NCBI GenBank assembly: GCA_031178105.1
Contig: JAPSJX010000009.1
Coordinates: 1 to 43,039 of the forward strand
DNA from: Agrococcus sp.
Lineage (GTDB): Bacteria; Actinomycetota; Actinomycetes; Actinomycetales; Microbacteriaceae
Direction: 5' to 3'
DNA: 43,039 nt
How positions within the stretch are numbered: position 1 is the first letter of the stretch; each line of letters opens with the position of its first letter. Of this stretch, positions 9,021 to 17,266 are shown piece after piece. A program made the position numbers and the translations under genes. Under the pieces are notes generated by a model that had not been told where the DNA came from, did not search any database, and was given only the letters and a program-made list of their open reading frames with translations.

Positions 9021-10373
9021 TCAGCCCTTCACCGCCGCGAGGCGGTCGAGCGCCTCCTGCCGCTCGGCGGCGTGGTCGAGGATGCGCGCGGGATAGCCGC
9101 GGGCATGCCCGTCGGCGGCCTTCCACGGCTCGTGCACGGCGGCACCGGGGATGTGCCGCAGCTCCGGCACCCAGCGCCGCACGTACTCGCCGTCGGGGTC
9201 GTAGCGCTGCCCCTGCGCGACCGGGTTGAAGATCCGGAAGTACGGCGCCGCATCCGTGCCCGTGCCGGCCACCCACTGCCAGCCGTGGCTGTTGGAGGCG
9301 AGGTCGCCGTCGGCGAGCTGCGCTTGGAAGAACCGGGCGCCGTGCACCCACCACACGTGCAGGTCCTTCGTCAGGAAGCTGGCGGTCACCATCCGCACCC
9401 GGTTGTGCATCCAGCCCTGCGCGCGCAGCTGCCGCATGCCGGCGTCGACGAAGGGGAACCCGGTGCGCCCCTCGCACCACGCCTCGAAGCCTGCACCCGG
9501 CTCGTCGTAGGCCATGCCCCGCAGCTGGTCGCCGAAGTCGCGCCACGCCGAGCCGGGGTGGTGCCACAGCACATCGGCATAGAACTCGCGCCAGGCGAGC
9601 TCGGCCTGGAACCGCTTGAGCGACCGCTGCGCCGCCGTGCTGCGCTGCGGCGCGACGCGGTCGAGGTCGGCGAGCAGGGTGCGCGGATGCACCGTGCCGA
9701 GCTTCAGCGCGATCGAGAGCCGCGATGTGCCATCGAGGTCGGGGCGGCCGCGGTGCTCGTCGTAGCGGTCGATCGGTCCGTCGAGGAACGCCGCCCAGCG
9801 CTCGAGCGCGGTCTCCTCCGCCGCCCAGGACAGCTCCGCCTCCGTCTCGGGCACCGCCGGCAGCGGCAGGGTGTCGACACCCCTCGTCCAGCGCACCCGA
9901 TCCGGCAGCTCGGCCGGCGCTCGCCAGCCGTGCTCGAGCCACGCGCGCGAGAACGGGGTGAAGACGCGGAACGGCGAGCCATCGGCCTTCCGCACCCGGC
10001 CGGGCGAGACGGCGTAGGGCGTGCCGTTCACGACGAGCGGCACGTCGAGCGCCTGCTCCACGCGGGCATCGCGCCGACGACCGCCGGGCGTCGACTCCCG
10101 CGAGATGTGCACCGCATCCGCCCCCGCCTCATCGACGAGCTCGCGCAGCACCTGCTCGGGCGCGCCCTCGCGCACGACGAGCGCGCCGTCGGTCGCCTCG
10201 TGCAGGGCGGCGAGCGCGGTCCGCAGGGCCGCGGCCCGCGCCGTGCCCGCGCGCACGAACGCCGGGTCGACGATGAACGCGGGCAGCACGTCGCCGGCCT
10301 CCGCGGCCGCGACGAGCGCCGGATGGTCGCGCACGCGGAGGTCGCGCCGGAACCACACGATCTGGGCACCCAT
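9021..10373 (-). CDS. phr: deoxyribodipyrimidine photo-lyase / cryptochrome family
   Basis: IVWFRRDLRVRDHPAL at N-terminus; C-terminal GTGTDAAPYFRIFNPVAQGQRYDPDGEYVRRWVPEL and FAD-domain WREFYADVLWHHPGSAW, GFPFVDAGMRQLRAQGWMHNRVRMVTASFLTKDL. Confidence 0.95.
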   Translation of the reverse strand: MGAQIVWFRRDLRVRDHPALVAAAEAGDVLPAFIVDPAFVRAGTARAAALRTALAALHEATDGALVVREGAPEQVLRELVDEAGADAVHISRESTPGGRRRDARVEQALDVPLVVNGTPYAVSPGRVRKADGSPFRVFTPFSRAWLEHGWRAPAELPDRVRWTRGVDTLPLPAVPETEAELSWAAEETALERWAAFLDGPIDRYDEHRGRPDLDGTSRLSIALKLGTVHPRTLLADLDRVAPQRSTAAQRSLKRFQAELAWREFYADVLWHHPGSAWRDFGDQLRGMAYDEPGAGFEAWCEGRTGFPFVDAGMRQLRAQGWMHNRVRMVTASFLTKDLHVWWVHGARFFQAQLADGDLASNSHGWQWVAGTGTDAAPYFRIFNPVAQGQRYDPDGEYVRRWVPELRHIPGAAVHEPWKAADGHARGYPARILDHAAERQEALDRLAAVKG

Positions 10374-10415
10374 GCGGGGCAGGCTACTGCCGTGCGCCGG
10401 ACGGCCGGTGTGCGC

Positions 10416-10721
10416 TCAGCGGAGCGGCTCGGCGAGGTTCGCCGGAGGCTTCCCCTGCTCGATGCTCGAGGGATCGCTCGGCGTCAGCTCGCCACCATCC
10501 GTCTCGCGGTCGGCCCGCACACGCTCCTCCTCGGCGGACGCGGTGCCCGCCACCTGGCCGCCGTCGCCGGACGGCACCTCGTCCTGGCCCTGCGGCTCGT
10601 CCGCCTCGCCCGCCGGCCACTCCGCCGCGCCCAGGCTGTCGGCCGATGCTGGGATCGCGTCGTCCGGGAGCACCACTCCCGAGCCCTCGGTCGCGCCAGC
10701 CTGCTCGTTGTCGTCCGACAT
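10416..10721 (-). CDS. small acidic, low-complexity hypothetical protein
   Basis: MSDDNEQAGATEGSGVVLPDDAIPASADSLGAAEWPAGEADEPQGQDEVPSGDGG...; acidic, disordered composition. Confidence 0.6.
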   Translation of the reverse strand: MSDDNEQAGATEGSGVVLPDDAIPASADSLGAAEWPAGEADEPQGQDEVPSGDGGQVAGTASAEEERVRADRETDGGELTPSDPSSIEQGKPPANLAEPLR

Positions 10722-10849
10722 GCCCACTCCGATCGTCGCGCGGCGCCCGCGGCACCGCTGCTCGCACCAGCACTCTCGTCCCCCGACCTGGAATCCGACT
10801 GGACACCGCCTCGACGGCCGGGACCTCCGCGCCCTGCGAGGATGGACCC

Positions 10850-11962
10850 GTGCAGACGCTCCACGACGCGGATCGCCGCGGCTTCGCCTCCGACAACTAC
10901 TCCGGCGTGCACCCCGAGGTGCTCGCCGCGATCGCGGCCGCGAACGGCGGCCACCAGACCGCCTACGGCGCGGACGACTACACCGCGCACCTGCAGGAGG
11001 TCGTCCGGCGCCACTTCGGCGAGCAGGCCGAGGCCTTCCCGGTCTTCAACGGCACCGGCGCCAACGTGCTCGCGCTGCAGTCGCTGCTGCCGCGCTGGGG
11101 CGCGGTCGTCGCGGCGAAGAGCGCGCACATCAACGTCGACGAGGGCGGCGCGCCCGAGCGCGTCGGCGGCATGAAGCTGCTCACGATGCCGACGCCCGAC
11201 GGCAAGCTCACGCCGGAGCTCATCGACCTCGAGGCGTGGGGCTACGGCGACGAGCACCGCGCGCAGCCGCTCGCGGTGTCGATCACGCAGTCGACCGAGC
11301 TCGGCACCCTCTACACGCCCGACGAGATCCGAGCGATCGCCGACCACGCGCACGCGAAGGGCATGCTGCTGCACGTCGACGGCGCGCGCATCGCCAACGC
11401 GGCGGTCGCGCTCGACCAGCCGCTCCGGGCGTTCACGACGGATGCCGGCGTCGACATCCTCTCGCTCGGCGGAACGAAGAACGGCGCGATGGGCGCCGAG
11501 GCGGTCGTCGTGCTGTCGGAGCGCGCCGGGCACGGGCTCGTGTACCTGCGGAAGCTCAACATGCAGCTGGCGTCGAAGATGCGCTTCATCTCGGCACAGC
11601 TCGTCGCGCTCTTCGAAGGTGAGCTATGGCGCGAGAACGCGGTGCACGCGAACGCGATGGCGGCCCGGCTGCGCGCGGCGGTCGAGCAGCTGCCGGGCGT
11701 CTCGTTCGCCTACCCGACGCAGTCGAACGGCGTGTTCGCGCGCCTGCCGGAGGGCGTCGCCGATCTCGTGCGCGAGGCCTTCTTCTTCTACGACTGGGAT
11801 GCCGCGGCGCGCGAGGTGCGCTGGATGTGCACCTGGGACACGACCGAGGCCGACGTGGATGCGCTCGCCGAGGCCGTGCGGGAGGCCGTCGGCGGCGAGC
11901 CCGTCGAGGCGGCCGAGCCGGACGAGCCGCTGCCGGCGGCGCCCTTCCCGCCCACCAGCTGA
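10850..11962 (+). CDS. threonine aldolase family / beta-eliminating lyase (PLP-dependent)
   Basis: FASDNYSGVHPEVLAAIAAANGGHQTAYGADDYTAHL, VFNGTGANVLALQ, HVDGARIANAA, SLGGTKNGAMGAEAVV (PLP Lys). Confidence 0.92.
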   Translation: MQTLHDADRRGFASDNYSGVHPEVLAAIAAANGGHQTAYGADDYTAHLQEVVRRHFGEQAEAFPVFNGTGANVLALQSLLPRWGAVVAAKSAHINVDEGGAPERVGGMKLLTMPTPDGKLTPELIDLEAWGYGDEHRAQPLAVSITQSTELGTLYTPDEIRAIADHAHAKGMLLHVDGARIANAAVALDQPLRAFTTDAGVDILSLGGTKNGAMGAEAVVVLSERAGHGLVYLRKLNMQLASKMRFISAQLVALFEGELWRENAVHANAMAARLRAAVEQLPGVSFAYPTQSNGVFARLPEGVADLVREAFFFYDWDAAAREVRWMCTWDTTEADVDALAEAVREAVGGEPVEAAEPDEPLPAAPFPPTS

Positions 11963-12032
11963 GCGCCCGCAGACACCATCGAGGCCCCGACGGTACTCCG
12001 CCGAGGCCCCGTGGCCGTGATGTCCTGCTGGC

Positions 12033-12701
12033 TCAGGAGCCGGACTGCGCCTCGCCCTGCACGCGGTCCTTCGCCTGCTGCGCGTCGTCCTTGACCTGGC
12101 CCGCGGCGCCCTGCGCCTCGTCCTTGACGTTGGACGTCGCCTCCTGCGCCGTCTCCTTGACCGACTGAGCCGCGTCCTGCGCGGGCTCCTTCAGGTGCTC
12201 GCCGGCCTCCTTCGCGAGATCCTTCGCCTCGTCCATGAGCGGCTGCGCGCTCTCCTTCACCTTGGCGGCGGCCTGCTTCTCGTGCTCGCTCGCGGGGATC
12301 AGCGACGCGATGAGCGCGCCGACGCCGAAGGCGATCAGACCGACCGCGAGCGGGTTGCCCTTCGCCTTCCGAGCGACGTTCTGCGCAGCGCCCTGCGCGC
12401 TGTCGCCGACACGGCCGACCGCGCCCTGTACGCTGCCGACGGCGCCGTGCACGCTGTCGCCCACGCTGCCGACGGCGCCGTGCACGCTGTCGCCCACGCG
12501 GCCGACGGCCCCGGAGTCGGACGAGTCGTCGCTGCCGAACAGGCGGTCCTTGACGTCACCGATCGCTGCCTTCGCGCGGGTCGTCTGGCGATCGACCATG
12601 CTGCTGGGCGACACCTTCTCGGCGAGCGCGTCCACGTCGCTGCTGACCTCGTTGCGCGTGCGGTCGATCCGCGCGCGGATCTCCTCGGGTGTCTCGTTCA
12701 T
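12033..12701 (-). CDS. DUF3618 domain protein with 11-residue helical repeats
   Basis: N-terminal EEIRARIDRTRNEVSSDVDALAEKVSPSSMVDRQ typical of DUF3618; single TM (NPLAVGLIAFGVGALIASLIP); LEA-like Ala/Lys/Glu-rich C-terminus. Confidence 0.88.
   Translation of the reverse strand: MNETPEEIRARIDRTRNEVSSDVDALAEKVSPSSMVDRQTTRAKAAIGDVKDRLFGSDDSSDSGAVGRVGDSVHGAVGSVGDSVHGAVGSVQGAVGRVGDSAQGAAQNVARKAKGNPLAVGLIAFGVGALIASLIPASEHEKQAAAKVKESAQPLMDEAKDLAKEAGEHLKEPAQDAAQSVKETAQEATSNVKDEAQGAAGQVKDDAQQAKDRVQGEAQSGS
12435..12500. repeat. 33-bp tandem repeat x2 within the DUF3618 gene
   Basis: gccgacggcgccgtgcacgctgtcgcccacgct (12435-12467) and gccgacggcgccgtgcacgctgtcgcccacgcg (12468-12500). Confidence 0.92.
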
Positions 12702-13174
12702 CGGTTCTCCTCCTTGGTGTGCAATGCATCCGGGATGTGCTTGACGGAGTCGACCGTCTCGGGCATCGGCTCGACCTGCTTGAGCGCCTTGCGGCCCTTC
12801 AGGTAGAGCACGAGGGCGACGATGCCCCAGATGATGGCGACGATGATCGCCCCCCATCCGAGGTGGTCGAGCCAGCCGCCGATCAGGAACATCAGCGTGA
12901 GCGACAGGAACAGGACCGCGAGGTGACCGGCGTAGCCGGCGCCCCCGAGCAGCCCCGCGCTCTTGCCGGCACGCTTCGCCTGCTCGGTGGCCTCAGCCTT
13001 CGCGAGCGCGATCTCCTCGCGCATCAGCGTGGAGACGTTCTGCATCAGGTCGCCGACGATGTCGCCGATCGACTGCTGCGCCGCCCGACGCTCCGCGTCG
13101 TTGGTGGCCGCCGCGACGACCGGATCCTCGTGGGCGGCATGCGCGCCGTGCGCGCCGTGATCGGAGCTGCTCAC
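12698..13174 (-). CDS. phage holin family protein (actinobacterial holin-X-like membrane protein)
   Basis: ERRAAQQSIGDIVGDLMQNVSTLMREEIALAKAEATEQAKRAGKSAGLLGGAGYAGHLAVLFLSLTLMFLIG...; two TM segments; 4-bp overlap with the DUF3618 gene. Confidence 0.88.
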   Translation of the reverse strand: MSSSDHGAHGAHAAHEDPVVAAATNDAERRAAQQSIGDIVGDLMQNVSTLMREEIALAKAEATEQAKRAGKSAGLLGGAGYAGHLAVLFLSLTLMFLIGGWLDHLGWGAIIVAIIWGIVALVLYLKGRKALKQVEPMPETVDSVKHIPDALHTKEENR

Positions 13175-13992
13175 AGCCCGCGCTCCTCCGTGGGACGCGT
13201 CCCGTAGATGGCGTCGTCCGCGACGGTGCCGGTCAGGGGCTCGTCGACCCATGCCCCCGTGTCGACAGCGGAGTGGCGCGGCGGCGTGGCGACGTAGCCC
13301 GCCGTGCCCGTGGTGCTGCCGTACGTCGGGCCGGTCGTGCCGCTGGCGGCGGCCCGCTCGTCCTTCGCGTCGGCGATCAGGCCGCTCGTGAGGCGGCCGA
13401 CCAGCAGGCCGGCGACGCCCGCGACCGCGATGAAGGTCACCGGGTGACGGCGTGCATAGGTCTTGAGCTCGTCGAGCAGGTCGGCGGGCTCGCGCTCGCT
13501 GATCCAGCTGGCTGCAGCCTCGACGCGGCTGCCGACCTCGCCGATGATCTGCGCGGCGATGCCGTCGGTCGCGCCGTTGCCGGCGGCCATCGAGTTGAGG
13601 TCGTCGGCGATGGTGCGGATGCCGTCAGCCGCGCGGCCCTGCTGCGTCGACGCCTGCTCGCGCGCCTCCTGCAGCGTGGTGTCGAGCAGCTGGCGAGCCT
13701 GCTGCTTCGCCTCGGAGGCGACGTTGCGCGCCTCGTCCTTCGCCGTGCCTGCGACGCGGCCCGCGGCGTCCTTGGCGGACTCGCCGACGTTCGAGGCCTC
13801 CTCCTTGGCGGTGTCCTTCACGCCGGAGGTCTGGCCTGCGCCGGTCGACGGCGTCGGGATGGGGGGCACGGTGGTGCCCACTGCCGGCGTGCCCGCTGCC
13901 GGCACGGTCGGGCTGTCGAAGACTGCCTCGGCCTCGGGCGGGATCCCAGCGGGCCGACGGAGCGGGTCATTGGGCTGGTATGCGTCGGTCAT
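13171..13992 (-). CDS. membrane-anchored LEA-like/apolipoprotein-like hypothetical protein, same operon
   Basis: Amphipathic Ala/Lys/Glu region (KDTAKEEASNVGESAKDAAGRVAGTAKDEARNVASEAKQQARQ) and TM segment (PVTFIAVAGVAGLLVGRLTSG); overlaps the holin-X gene. Confidence 0.8.
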   Translation of the reverse strand: MTDAYQPNDPLRRPAGIPPEAEAVFDSPTVPAAGTPAVGTTVPPIPTPSTGAGQTSGVKDTAKEEASNVGESAKDAAGRVAGTAKDEARNVASEAKQQARQLLDTTLQEAREQASTQQGRAADGIRTIADDLNSMAAGNGATDGIAAQIIGEVGSRVEAAASWISEREPADLLDELKTYARRHPVTFIAVAGVAGLLVGRLTSGLIADAKDERAAASGTTGPTYGSTTGTAGYVATPPRHSAVDTGAWVDEPLTGTVADDAIYGTRPTEERGL

Positions 13993-14114
13993 GAGTCATC
14001 CAATCCTGTTGACGCGGGAGGGCTCTCCCGCTATTGCGACTCTGTACCCCGATCCTGAACGTTCCATCCAGACGCGGTGTGTGGCGCATCACCGGGGTGT
14101 GCGACGCTTCGTGT

Positions 14115-14774
14115 ATGGGAGCGATCGGCACACCGGGCGGGTCGTCCGAGCGGCCCGCGGTCTTCTTCCGCGACGCGGCGGAGTTCCGATCGTGGCTCGA
14201 GGCGAACCACGAGACGGCCACCGAGCTGTGGATGGGCCTCAACGCCAAGCACGTGGAGCCGCGCGGGCTCACGTGGGCCGAGGCGGTCCCGGAGGCGCTC
14301 TGCTTCGGCTGGATCGACTCGCTCTCGCAGCGCATCGACGACGACGCCCGGCGGCAGCGATGGACGCCGCGCAAGGCCACGTCGAACTGGTCCGCCGTGA
14401 ACGTCGCGCACGTCGAGCGGCTCACGGCCGAGGGGCGGATGCGCCCGGCGGGCATCGCGGCGTTCGAGGCGCGACGCGACGACCGCACCGCGATCTACGC
14501 CTACGAGACGCCGCCGGACGCGCTGCCGGCCGAGCTGCAGACGCACCTCGACGCGTCGCCCGCCGCGCGGGCGTTCCTCGACGCGGCGACCGAGAGCTAC
14601 CGGCGCGGCGCGCTCGCGTGGGTGCTCGGCGCCAAGCGCGCCGATACGCGCGAGCAGCGGGCGCGGCAGCTCGCCGAGGACTCCGCCGCCGGTCGCCTGA
14701 TCCCCCCGCAGCGCTACGGGGAGACCCCGAAGTGGGTGGAACGGGCTGCGGCCGCGGCGCGCGCCGCCGGCTGA
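14115..14774 (+). CDS. YdeI/OmpD-associated family protein
   Basis: FFRDAAEFRSWLEANHETATELWMGLNAKH...LTWAEAVPEALCFGWIDSLSQRID...RWTPRKATSNWSAVNVAHVERLTAEGRM. Confidence 0.9.
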   Translation: MGAIGTPGGSSERPAVFFRDAAEFRSWLEANHETATELWMGLNAKHVEPRGLTWAEAVPEALCFGWIDSLSQRIDDDARRQRWTPRKATSNWSAVNVAHVERLTAEGRMRPAGIAAFEARRDDRTAIYAYETPPDALPAELQTHLDASPAARAFLDAATESYRRGALAWVLGAKRADTREQRARQLAEDSAAGRLIPPQRYGETPKWVERAAAAARAAG

Positions 14775-14775
14775 C

Positions 14776-14841
14776 GAGCCGGTGCCGATCGAGCCGGTGC
14801 CGATCGAGCCCGTGCCGATCGAGCCGGTGCCGATCGAGCCG
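14776..14841. repeat. 15-bp tandem minisatellite (GAGCCGGTGCCGATC x4 plus partial unit)
   Basis: Units at 14776-14790, 14791-14805, 14806-14820 (one substitution), 14821-14835, then GAGCCG. Confidence 0.95.
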
Positions 14842-14900
14842 ACCGGCGCCCGGACGGCGCCCGGACGGCGCCTGCTGCGCCGAGAGCCCAGGGACGAGCG

Positions 14901-16016
14901 CTACTGCCCGAGGTAGCGCGCGAGGTTGGCGAGCGACGAGCCGAGGCCCACCTCGTGGTCGTCCTGCGCGATGCCGGGCGGCACATCCGTCGCCGAGACC
15001 GTGACGCGCGTGCCCGCCGCCACCGGCTCGAGCTGCCACGTCATGCGCATGTCGCCGCGGAAGCGCTGCTCGTCGGTCTGGAACGCGATCCGCTGGACCA
15101 CCAACCGGCCGGGGATGAGCTCGACGAACGTGACGACGGACGCGTCGGAGTCGCCCGTCGTCTTCGTGTCGTCGGGGTGCTCGAAGCGCAGCACGGCGCG
15201 GAATCCCCCGCCCTCGCGAGCATCCATGTCCTCGATCGTGCCGGTCGTGCCCTCGGGCGGCAGCCACGCGGCCAGCGCCGCCGGGTCGAGCAGCGCCTGG
15301 TAGACGCGGTCCGGCGCCACACCGATCACCGTGCCGGCGCGATCCACGCGCGTGCCGGCCTCCGAGGCGTCCGCCGCGCCGACGCGGCCGCTCGCGATCG
15401 CCCGCACGGCCGCGGCGAGGCCCAGCGCCAGGTCGTCGAACGAGAGCGCCGACGTCGTGGGCGACGCATCCGTGTCGGTCTCGGCGCCGACCCCCGCGGT
15501 GCCGCTCGAGCGCACCGCGGGTACGTGCACGAAGCCGCCGGGCACCGCGAGCCCGGCGACGAGGTAGGCGACGTGGTTGCACAGGAAGCGGCCGGCGTCG
15601 GCGCTCGGATGGGCGGGCAGACCCACGGCGAGCATCGCGCCGGCGAGCGCGTCGGTGTCGAAGCCGGATTCGCGGCGCGCCGGCCCATCCGGATCGATCG
15701 GCGACTGCCGCGGCTGGTCGCCGGCGTTGTCGGGGATCCGGGCGTCGTCCTCGTTGACGCCCCAGCGCTCGGGCGTGATGGCCGCGCGGCCGCCTGCCTC
15801 GCCGACGGCGAGCACCGCATCCGGTCGGTGCTCCGCGACGAGCGCGTCGAGGGTCCTGCCCGCCGTCGCGAACGCGACCGGCAGCGTGCCGGTGACGAGC
15901 TCCACGCCAGGCTGCGGATCCGCCGACCAGGCCGCTTCGAGCCGGCGCACCGCCTCGAGGCTCGCGTTCTCGGCGTCGCCGCCGAACGGCTCGAATCCGG
16001 TCACGAGGATGCGCAT
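14901..16016 (-). CDS. pyroglutamyl-peptidase I fused to a C-terminal SRPBCC (AHSA1/START-like) domain
   Basis: N-terminal MRILVTGFEPFGGDAENAS, GEAGGRAAITPERWGVNEDDARIPDNAG (Glu), FLCNHVAYL (Cys), FVHVPAV (His); C-terminal APDRVYQALLDPAALAAWLPPEGTTGTIEDMDAREGGGFRAVLRFE...AGTRVTVSATDVPPGIAQDDHEVGLGSSLANLARYL. Confidence 0.88.
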   Translation of the reverse strand: MRILVTGFEPFGGDAENASLEAVRRLEAAWSADPQPGVELVTGTLPVAFATAGRTLDALVAEHRPDAVLAVGEAGGRAAITPERWGVNEDDARIPDNAGDQPRQSPIDPDGPARRESGFDTDALAGAMLAVGLPAHPSADAGRFLCNHVAYLVAGLAVPGGFVHVPAVRSSGTAGVGAETDTDASPTTSALSFDDLALGLAAAVRAIASGRVGAADASEAGTRVDRAGTVIGVAPDRVYQALLDPAALAAWLPPEGTTGTIEDMDAREGGGFRAVLRFEHPDDTKTTGDSDASVVTFVELIPGRLVVQRIAFQTDEQRFRGDMRMTWQLEPVAAGTRVTVSATDVPPGIAQDDHEVGLGSSLANLARYLGQ

Positions 16017-16114
16017 GCCGTCCAGTCTGCCCCCGTCGGCGCCGCACCGCAGGTCGACCTCGGGCGGCAGGGTCGATGGGCGCAGCGGATGCGCCGGCAC
16101 GGCAGGATGAGACC

Positions 16115-17083
16115 GTGACGATCGCAGGGCTCGACGTGGGCGGGACGAAGATCGCGGGGGTCGCCCTTCGCGCGCGCAGCAGCGACGGCGCCGCCCCCGC
16201 GTCCGCCTGGACCGAGGACGACGTGCTCGTGCGCACGCATCGCGCCCACCGCATCCACGGGCCCGGCGCGCTGCTCGACGCGCTCGAGGCGGCCGTGCGC
16301 GAGCTCGACGAGCGGCTCGTCGAGCAGGGCGATGCCCCGATCGAGGCGGTGGGGCTCGCGATCGCCGCGTGGCTGACGCGCGACCGCGAGGTCGTCACCT
16401 GGGCGGCGCATCTCGCGGTGCGCGACTTCGCCCTGCGGTCGGCGCTCGCCGACCGGCTGGGCATGCCGGTGGCGATCGACAACGACGCGAACGGCTACCT
16501 GCTCGGCGAGGCGGCCATGGGCGCGGCCGCGGCCGCGTCGTCGTCGATCCTGATCGCGCTCGGCACCGGTGTGGGTGGCGCGTACGTCGTCGGCGGGCAG
16601 CCGCTCATCGGTGCGCACGGGCTCGGGGGCGAGCTCGGGCACGTGACGGTGGACGAGCAGGGGCCGGTGTGCTCGTGCACCGCCCGCGGCTGCATCGAGG
16701 CGTACGCGGGCGGCAACGCGCTCGCGCGCGACGCGGCGGCGGTGCCCGCGGCGGTCGCCCTCGCACCCGGCGGGCGTGCCACCGCGGTGCACCTCGAGCG
16801 CGCGGCACGCGCCGGCGACGCGACCGCGCTCGCGGTGGTGGAGCGGGCCGGCTGGGCCGTGGCGGCAGGTCTCCGCAGGCTGCTGCCCGCCTTCGACCCG
16901 GAGGTGGTCGTGCTCGGCGGGCGCGTGATGCTCGAGTGCGCCGACCTGCTGCTGCCCGTCATCGAGCGGGAGCTGGCCGCGCACGCGCCCCTGCAGGGCG
17001 TGCCGCAGCCGCGGCGGCTCGAGCTCGCGCGGCTGGGCGGCCACGCCGCCGCGATCGGCGCTGCGGTGCTCGCCTCGCGCTGA
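16115..17083 (+). CDS. ROK family protein (sugar kinase/regulator-type)
   Basis: IAGLDVGGTKIAGVAL, DNDANGYLLGEAAMG, IALGTGVGGAYVVGG, GELGHVTVDEQGPVCSCTARGCIEAYAGG (ROK Cys/Zn motif); GTG start. Confidence 0.93.
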   Translation: MTIAGLDVGGTKIAGVALRARSSDGAAPASAWTEDDVLVRTHRAHRIHGPGALLDALEAAVRELDERLVEQGDAPIEAVGLAIAAWLTRDREVVTWAAHLAVRDFALRSALADRLGMPVAIDNDANGYLLGEAAMGAAAAASSSILIALGTGVGGAYVVGGQPLIGAHGLGGELGHVTVDEQGPVCSCTARGCIEAYAGGNALARDAAAVPAAVALAPGGRATAVHLERAARAGDATALAVVERAGWAVAAGLRRLLPAFDPEVVVLGGRVMLECADLLLPVIERELAAHAPLQGVPQPRRLELARLGGHAAAIGAAVLASR

Positions 17084-17197
17084 CCGCTCCCGCCCGACGC
17101 GTGCGGCGCTGACAGGATGCGGCACCGAGGTGCCGCCAGACGCTGCTTCGAGAGGGCAGGTCGGTACCGGAGACGCCCCGAGCGGATGCCTCGCTAT

Positions 17198-17242
17198 GCA
17201 CGAGATGGCCCCTCCCGGCGAGCGGGAGGGGCCATCTCGTGC
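17198..17242. terminator. bidirectional terminator between convergent ROK and DEAD-box genes
   Basis: Perfect 20-bp stem GCACGAGATGGCCCCTCCCG / CGGGAGGGGCCATCTCGTGC with 5-nt loop. Confidence 0.92.
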
Positions 17243-17266
17243 CTCACGTGAGGGTCTGCGTGCGGA

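Noticed and set aside
12698-13174. Prophage or lysis cassette suggested by the holin-like gene
   Set aside because: Holin-X/DUF3618 pairs are chromosomal membrane proteins in actinobacteria; no endolysin, capsid, integrase or other phage gene nearby.
14776-14835. CRISPR-like array
   Set aside because: Head-to-tail 15-bp units with no spacers and no cas genes; a simple minisatellite.
14422-16482. 686-aa minus-strand ORF with repeated RLDRHRLDRHG
   Set aside because: Frame artefact reading through the 15-bp minisatellite and antisense or out-of-frame to the pcp-SRPBCC and ROK genes.
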